From Lamellibrachia satsuma (lineage: Eukaryota > Annelida > Polychaeta > Sabellida > Siboglinidae): DNA of 64,000 nucleotides. The notes under the pieces were generated by a model, which ran no database searches, was not told where the DNA came from, and saw nothing but the letters and a program-made list of their open reading frames with translations. The position numbers were made by a program, and so were the translations under genes. The DNA is taken from assembly GCA_033239005.1 (NCBI GenBank), contig BSQZ01000109.1, forward strand, positions 972,501-1,036,500, given 5' to 3'. Every line of letters starts with the position of its first letter. Positions within the stretch are counted from its first letter, which is position 1. Positions 57,971 to 64,000 of the stretch are shown one piece after another.

Positions 57971-58416
57971 AGGTATATGCACAATGTTAACACGCACTAT
58001 TTATATGGGATATACGTCAGTCAACGTGCACACTTTGGATATTCCAAAACCTTTCCATCACACGTTGGAAGCCAAACGCACGTAAATAAAAATTACCCAT
58101 TTGCCCTTGCTTGCCCCCAGATAGCTCCACAGCATTCCCACTCGATGGCTGACTGACGAGAAATATCACTTTATTCGTATAAGAAGATACATGTAATGAA
58201 GTGTAACAATAACGACCTAAGTACCTGTGCTGAACACAGTAAATGACTATGTATAGTAGTTTGGTATGGCAGGCTAGGCTAAATTAGGGAATCGTACATT
58301 TTATTGATATAGGTCTAGCGGTTGTACAAACATATAGGTACATGTGTTGACGTACCTCTGGGCTCGGACACAGGCTCTATAGAAATAGTGTATATTGTAC
58401 TGAATTATATGTTAAT
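57971..58416. other. Non-coding stretch between two parts of the transposase
   Basis: An AAG|GTATAT donor-like site lies at 57,971, but no good acceptor precedes 58,417. The segment may be an intron or a separate insertion. Confidence 0.4.
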
Positions 58417-58669
58417 GATACCGCTCGGGAGATTGTCAAGAAGCTTTCTCCTTCTCCGCGGATTGCTGCAGCCAGAGCTCGTACGCGGAAGGCTGAATCT
58501 GCAGCGTGCCTCACGTCGTCTCCAGACAAACGGAGTTTGGTGGAAAAGGCCGATGTCCAAAAAAGGCAGAAGTCAACAGCAGCCGTCCGCACTGCATCGG
58601 GAAAGAAACGCAAAACAAAGAAACAAGTTACACCCGAAAGCAGCGACGACGAAGACGAAACGTGGCCTG

Positions 58670-59137
58670 GCCTTGTATGTGGCGAGTCTTGTATGTGGCG
58701 AGCCTTGTATGTGGCGAGTCTTGTATGTGGCGAGTCTTGTATGTGACGAGTCTTGTATGTGACGAGCCTTGTATGTGACGAGTCTTGTATGTGGCGAGCC
58801 TTGCATGTGACGAGCCTTGTATGTGGCGAGTCTTGTATGTGACGAGTCTTGTATGTGGCAAGCCTTGTATGTGGCGAGTCTTGTATGTGACGAGTCTTGT
58901 ATGTGGCGAGCCTTATATGTGACGAGTCTTGTATTTGGCGAGCCTTGTATGTGACGAGTCTTGTATGTGGCGAGTCTTGTATGTGAAGAGCCTTGTATGT
59001 GAAGAGCCTTGTATGTGACGAGTCTTGTATGTGACGAGCTTTGTATGTGACGAGCCTTGTATGTGACGAGTCTTGTATGTGACGAGCCTTGTATGTGACG
59101 AGCCTTGTATGTGACGAGCCTTGTATGTGGCGAGCCT
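58670..59137 (+). repeat. 16-bp minisatellite, about 29 copies, from PHD-finger codons
   Basis: The unit is CTTGTATGTGGCGAGT with variants GACGAG and CCTTG. It repeats the codons for LVCGE. GEPFSNSKS follows the last copy, so the finger resumes after the array. Minus-strand frames of 285 and 192 codons over the array are by-products. Confidence 0.93.
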
Positions 59138-59202
59138 TTTTCAAATAGCAAATCGCGGGGGAAATGGGTCCAATGTCAAATGTGCAAGAAATGGGCCCAC
59201 GA

Positions 59203-59312
59203 GCAGTGCACACCAGGCTACACGAGCAGTGCACACCAGGCTACACTAGCAGTGCACACCAGGCTACACGAGCAGTGCACACCAGGCTACACGAGCAGTG
59301 CACACCAAGTTA
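59203..59312 (+). repeat. 23-bp tandem repeat, 5 copies, from PHD-finger codons
   Basis: The unit is GAGCAGTGCACACCAGGCTA plus CAC. It encodes EQCTPGYT. Since 23 is not a multiple of 3, the sequence after the array is in a different frame. Confidence 0.93.
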
Positions 59313-59355
59313 CAACAGGTTCATTTGTCCCAACTGTGAATCAGACGAGGACTAA

Positions 59356-60600
59356 GAAAGTCACATCGTGGCATGTAATGTCTCACACAACGGAGAAAAC
59401 ATTACCGTGATGCCTTTCAATTATGACATTTGTTTCAATATAATATATTATACACGACGATAATAGGAACTGTGCTGGCTTGACATAAATGAGAAGACTT
59501 GCAGTATGTGTGACACATTTGTTTAATTGTATCAATTATACCATACTGCTAATAGTCGTATACTATACAAATAGATTTGCTTAATTGGTAGGTCCCAGAT
59601 ATATATACGTGACATATATGATGTTAACACGATTCCCTGATTTCTTGTGGGGCGAAACGCCTACCACTGGATGACTTGCCCCTTTCTGTGGATGTATTGC
59701 CCCAGCAAAGGGGCAATACGCCTACATAAGACTTTTTTAGAATGCTTTTAACTTGAAAACTGTTTGTAATAAGACTTTTAATATTGTTTATTTTAATTGC
59801 GTGTAACTGCCTCTTTCGGAGTATTAAACTGTTTTTTCGAATAAACTTTAGTATTTTTTAAAATAAATTTCTTGTTTAAGGCGGGCGTATTCCCCCGCCC
59901 TACCCTACATCGTTATGGTAACAGGGCTAAATTTACTAACATAACTAGGTAATCAAAGAATGCTAAGAAAATGCGTTAATAGTTGCTGTACTAGGTAGTA
60001 CGGTTTATCTGACAGTATATCACGCAGTATGAGTAGTACTGTTACAGTGTTGTTTAGTTGAATAGTTTATGGAGATAAAACATTAACTTAATGCTATTTA
60101 TATTAGCTCTATTTTATTTCCACAAATGTGAAACATATTTGAGATGGGGGATTTGCTAACATTAAACTGCTCAAAGAAGTCCAAATCCACGCAGCCGATG
60201 CAGAACTTTAGCATAGTCAATAAAATCTGGTCTTGAAATTACAACTTTCCAGCCTGCATAATAGACCTTAAAACAAATTTTAATTATAGAAGCGTAGAGC
60301 AGCATCAGGAATTTTCAATCAATCATTATTAATATGTATTTTCAGAAACACTGACACAATTTGTGGTTGGAGATACCATTGTGCTGTGTCATCTGTGAAT
60401 ATAATATAAATACAAAAAAGAATGCATCGAAAATTACAACGCGATTTAACATGTTACTTAATTTAATCAATAGCTTTGTAATAAATTGTATATATGTATT
60501 TTATGAATAGGCAACATTGAGTGCGTGGTACACGGATGCCCGCGCACTCGTGCACACACACCTTGGTTCATTAGTTAACAAAATAAACAGCAGTTGTATT
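59356..60600. other. Non-coding DNA downstream of the transposase
   Basis: Contains GGGGCGAAACGCC, GGGGCAATACGCC and GGCGGGCGTATTCCCCCGCC motifs (59,650-59,905) that may belong to the 3' end of the transposon. The rest is AT-rich with no gene seen. Confidence 0.5.
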
Positions 60601-60602
60601 AC

Positions 60603-61283
60603 ATGTCCCTTGTAAGTGACTGGACATTTAACGGTGTGGAAGGTATAGTTATAACAACTTACTGTGTGCCAATCAATGTATTACAGTACTGTCCCTTGTA
60701 AGTGACTGGACATTTAGCGGTGTGGAAGGTATAGTTATAACAACTTATTGTGCGCCAATCAATGTATTACAGTACTGTCCCTTGTAAGTGACTGGACATT
60801 TAGCGGTGTGGAAGGTATAGCTATAACAACTTATTGTGCGCCAATCAATGTATTACAGTGCTGTCCCTTGTAAGTGACCGGACATTTAGCGGTGTGGAAG
60901 GTATAGCTATAACAACTTATTGTGCGCCAATCAATGTATTACAGTGCTGTCCCTTGCAAGTGACCGGACATTTAGCGGTGTGGAAGGTATAGCTATAACA
61001 ACTTATTGTGCGCCAATCAATGTATTACAGTACTGTCCCTTGCAAGTGACCGGACATTTAGCGGTGTGGAAGGTATAGTTATAACAACTTATTGTGCGCC
61101 AATCAATGTATTACAGTACTGTCCCTTGCAAGTGACCGGACATTTAGCGGTGTGGAAGGTATAGTTATAACAACTTCTTGTGTACCAATCAATGTATTAC
61201 AGTACTGTCCCTTGTAAGTGATTGGTCATTTAGCGGTGTGGAAGGTATAGTTATAACAACTTATTGTGTACCAAACAATGGAA
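60603..61283 (+). repeat. 86-bp tandem repeat, 8 copies
   Basis: The unit contains GGACATTTAGCGGTGTGGAA and is 86 bp. Copies differ by single bases. No coding similarity was recognised. Confidence 0.95.
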
Positions 61284-61738
61284 ATGACATTATTACCTTT
61301 TGCAGAACATAATTTACAGTAAACAGTATTGAAACTATATATTTAATTATGTTCTATTCACTGTCTTTTAAGCTGGAATATACTGTGGACTCTAATAATG
61401 GTGGTTTCCATCTGTAACCATAACCCACCAGATTCAGTCACAGCAGAAGCTTCATAGTTCATGTAATACAAATACAAATGTTTCGGTATCAGTTTTCATG
61501 TTATTGTAAATAATGACACAGTAAAATATTTAAGTTTCTACAATCAAAAGTCAATTTATAAATATACAATACTTATTCTAATCACAATGTTTGTTGATCA
61601 GAAGAAACAACTGTGTCAAGACAACCTTGAAGAGTCAGAAATGTAATTTCCCAATTAATTGTCCCTGAAATAATTACTTAAATATCGGATTTCGCTTCAT
61701 ATTAAAAACATACTACGGATTATCGCTAAGCTTATACG
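61284..61738. other. AT-rich DNA, nothing recognised
   Basis: No gene or repeat seen between the 86-bp array and the possible LTR. Confidence 0.5.
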
Positions 61739-61983
61739 TGTGGAATCAGTAGAACGTTAAACAATATGTATGCCTAACACGTAAGCCCACAAAGCTCATG
61801 CCCCCAAACGGACTGTTTTGGGTAAAGTAAATGTAATATCCTGGACTATGTTGCATGATTGAGTAGGCACTCATAGGTGAGTTGGCTAGAGCACTGTACC
61901 GATGTAGACAGCCGTTCAAATAAACATTACAGTTAGTTGAAAAGTTAGCCTTATTATACTGAACCCAGAAAGAGAACTTTACA
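61739..61983 (+). mobile_element. Putative 5' LTR of a Ty3/gypsy element
   Basis: The right edge is well supported: TTTACA directly precedes a primer binding site at 61,984. A polyadenylation signal AATAAA lies at 61,919-61,924. The left edge TGTGGAA at 61,739 is a guess based on the TG...CA rule. The 3' LTR is outside the window. Confidence 0.5.
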
Positions 61984-61996
61984 TGGTGGCAGCGGT
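61984..61996 (+). promoter_or_regulatory. Retrotransposon primer binding site, tRNA-Leu type
   Basis: TGGTGGCAGCGGT is complementary to the 3' end of animal tRNA-Leu (acceptor ...ACCGCTGCCA plus CCA). It lies immediately after the LTR's terminal CA, as expected for first-strand priming. Confidence 0.75.
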
Positions 61997-62384
61997 TCGA
62001 TGCAAAGAAAGCACGCATGGACCACGTAAGAACATTGAATGTCAAACTAACTTGAAATATGCGATTGTTGTGCCACGAAGGCAGCATAGCGAATGAAGTA
62101 AAATGAAGCCGAACTAGTTTCACGTACAGCACACTGCAGTAGAGACGTCCATCGCTAGAAAAGCAGGCGTATGAATACATTGAAAGCTACAAAAGTAAAG
62201 CGGCACATACAACGAAAAGCGTGACGCGACAAAAGCGAAGAAGTGTGATGATCTACGCTATACGTAATGCTCGTCGACGCACGAGTGTAGCGCGTGCAAG
62301 ACGTACGCCGTGTTGTGATTGCTATAAATAAAGAAATACATTGTATGCAATACACACTGAACTGACTACTGCGAACACGGAATA

Positions 62385-64000
62385 ATGTCTGACCATCCAC
62401 GAATGGACTGGTCTAACGCAGACCTAGCTGGAACATTCAAACTGTTCAAGCAAAATGTGAAATATACTTCAATGTAAAAGACACAAAAGTCGACAAAATG
62501 GTCAACCATATACTGCTATATGCCGGTGATGAAGGTATAAAAATATAAAATTCGTGGAACTTATCAGATAGTGATAGAACAGATCCATCACTGGTGTGGG
62601 AAAAATTCCAAGCACACATTGAGCCCAAAGTAAACTTTAGGGTGCAACGTTTTTATCTACAGAAACACAGTCAGGAAGGAGGTGAATCAATCGATGATTA
62701 CGTCACACGGTGCAAGCTGCAAGCGCAAAAATGCAAATTTAATCAAGCTGAAGCAGAGGAAAGACTCATTGAACAGTTGATCATCGGCACTAACATTGCA
62801 GAGCTACAAAAAGAGCTATTGGGTCATGACAATAAACTCACGCTAAAAAAAGCACTGGACATAGGGCGCACAACAGAAGCGTCAATAAGTCACATGACGC
62901 AGCTGCAAAGCGTACAGTCGAATCACACCAACGTGCACTATGTCCGCGCAGCCAATCCCAGTAAAGGCTGTCGATTCTGTGGGAGGGCTCACCTAAAAGA
63001 GGACAGATGCCCAGCATACGGTTCCACCTGTAAGAAATGTGGCGGCAGAAATCATTGGCAGGCGGTGTGTAAGAAGTCTGATGGGGGTCAAGGTCAACCT
63101 AAAAGGGGGAGAGGACAGCATGTCGTCAGAGCGCGATCCAAGACAAGACGCGAATGGCACAGCAACGGGGCATCCGCAGCATACAGGCGGAAGCGAGACG
63201 TCCACGCTGTAGGTCTGCAGAGAGGATACGCGGAGCCACAAGACAAATTGGAAGCACAATTTGAACACCTGAGCTTCGCATCATTGACGACAAACGGCAC
63301 TACAATGGATACACGCGACGAAGTATTCGCCAATCTCGACATCAAACTGCCCAATATACGCAAGGGGCAAACGACAGACCTGAAGGTCAAAGTGGACACA
63401 GGGGCCCAAGGGAACATACTCCCGCTGAGGGAATTCAGGAAGATGTTCCCTGACGCGATAACTGGACAACACCCGACACATGGAACGTTGATGCCGCGAG
63501 ACCACACGATCTTGTCTGCTTATAACGGTACACGAATTCCACAGTATGGAACAATCCAATTGGCATGTCGATATCAGCAGAGTGATTGGGTGGACGCCGA
63601 ACTCTTTGTGGCAGACACAGAAGGTCCAGCAATCCTAGGACTACCAAACTCTCGCCAACTACGACTCGTGACTCTACACTGCGCCATAGAGAAGAATACG
63701 ATCAGTCAAAAAACCGATCCGATTGGGTCAACGCAAGTGCTGAAGCAGACGTACCCAGATCGCTTCGACATCTTGGGAAACTTCCCAGGAACATATCACA
63801 TCGTGACAGACCCAGACGTGCAGCCAGTGATACACGCGCCAAGGAAGTGTCCGATTCAACTGAAGGAGGAGCTCCAGAAAGCGCTAGACAAGATGGTGCA
63901 AGATAAAGTCATCAAGCGAGTCACCGAACCAACAGAGTGGGTATCTAGTCTGGCATTCTCGCGCAAGAAGGACGGTTCGTTGAGGATATGCCTGGATCCC
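62385..64000 (+). pseudogene. Ty3/gypsy gag-pol, 5' part: gag, zinc knuckles, protease, start of RT (continues beyond window)
   Basis: The gag ATG is at 62,385 (MSDHPRMDWSNADLAGTFKL). A 1-nt shift near 62,463 moves to the frame that then stays open from 62,549 to the window end, after one in-frame TAA (62,546-62,548). In order: gag helix region (VWEKFQAHIEPKVNFRVQRF, SIDDYVTRCKLQAQKC), two zinc knuckles (CRFCGRAHLKEDRC; CKKCGGRNHWQAVC), protease with VDTGAQGNILP (catalytic DTG), and the start of the RT (KVIKRVTEPTEWVSSLAFSR, KKDGSLRICLDP). Gag packages RNA, and protease and RT process and copy it. Apart from the shift and stop in gag, the sequence looks well kept, so insertion was probably recent. 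No host gene overlaps. Confidence 0.85.

Larger units (their letters stand above)
58417..59355 (+). pseudogene. C-terminal tail and PHD finger of the pogo/jerky-like transposase, with two arrays
   Basis: The frame reads REIVKKLSPSPRIAAARAR, SAACLTSSPDKRSLVEKADV, basic GKKRKTKKQ, acidic SSDDEDE, and WPGLVCGE. After the 16-bp array come GEPFSNSKSRGKWVQCQMCK, WAHEQCTP and, after the 23-bp array in another frame, NRFICPNCESDED and a stop. C..C, C..C, H..C, C..C spacing marks a PHD-type zinc finger, known at the end of this transposase group and expected to bind histone tails. Both arrays sit inside the finger and destroy it. Confidence 0.8.

Noticed and set aside
58377..59234. A 285-codon minus-strand frame rich in HTRLVTYKARHIQ
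   Set aside because: It is the complement of the 16-bp array inside the transposase tail and has no independent support.

Overview
The window is eukaryotic nuclear DNA, most likely from an invertebrate animal and probably an aquatic one. I base this on a metazoan class A GPCR, CR1/L2-type LINEs, RTE-like LINEs, hAT, pogo and Tc1-type DNA transposons, a Ty3/gypsy retrotransposon with a tRNA-Leu primer site, and tRNA-derived SINEs. I cannot name the phylum from sequence alone. There are no operons, ribosome binding sites, CRISPR arrays, rRNA genes or functional tRNA genes.

Only one host gene is well supported: an intronless 788-codon orphan GPCR on the minus strand (41,629-43,995) with a CpG-rich 5' side. 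A possible terminal coding exon of a second, unidentified minus-strand gene lies at 19,008-19,167. A weaker exon candidate lies at 15,037-15,207. Almost everything else is mobile DNA and tandem repeats; tandem repeats make up roughly a third of the window by eye.

Layout. 0.36-7.8 kb: a Tc1 fragment, two convergent RTE-like LINE remnants and a Ty3/gypsy integrase remnant, together carrying six minisatellites. 7.9-13.1 kb: one 49-bp minisatellite array. 13.1-19 kb: a LINE inside a minisatellite, an inverted-repeat element, and 29-, 43- and 52-bp arrays. 19.3-23.3 kb: 43-bp and 31-bp arrays. 23.3-25.6 kb: a hAT element with an exact 8-bp target duplication in the 31-bp array. 26.6-31.4 kb: SINEs and three CR1-like LINE copies. 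31.4-37.6 kb: AT-rich DNA, a MITE nested in a LINE, and a hAT deletion derivative. 37.7-41.2 kb: a minisatellite split by a 2.76-kb element with terminal inverted repeats. 41.6-44.3 kb: the GPCR. 44.5-45.5 kb: a pogo-type non-autonomous element. 46-57.3 kb: LINE remnants of several lineages, long (TA)n runs, and a near-perfect 317-bp palindrome. 57.3-59.4 kb: a broken pogo/jerky-like transposase with a C-terminal PHD finger. 60.6-61.3 kb: an 86-bp array. 61.7-64.0 kb: the 5' end of a Ty3/gypsy element running off the window.

The most striking pattern is that many of the minisatellites are amplified pieces of transposon coding sequence. At 1.05, 2.8, 3.9, 4.6, 5.2, 7.2, 46.4, 58.7 and 59.2 kb the repeat unit translates to a recognisable piece of a reverse transcriptase, integrase or transposase. 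At most of these sites the rest of that protein resumes on the far side of the array. Long (TA)n runs have likewise grown from one short AT-rich codon run in two separate LINE copies. The arrays therefore seem to be born in situ inside transposons, and some later receive new transposon insertions.
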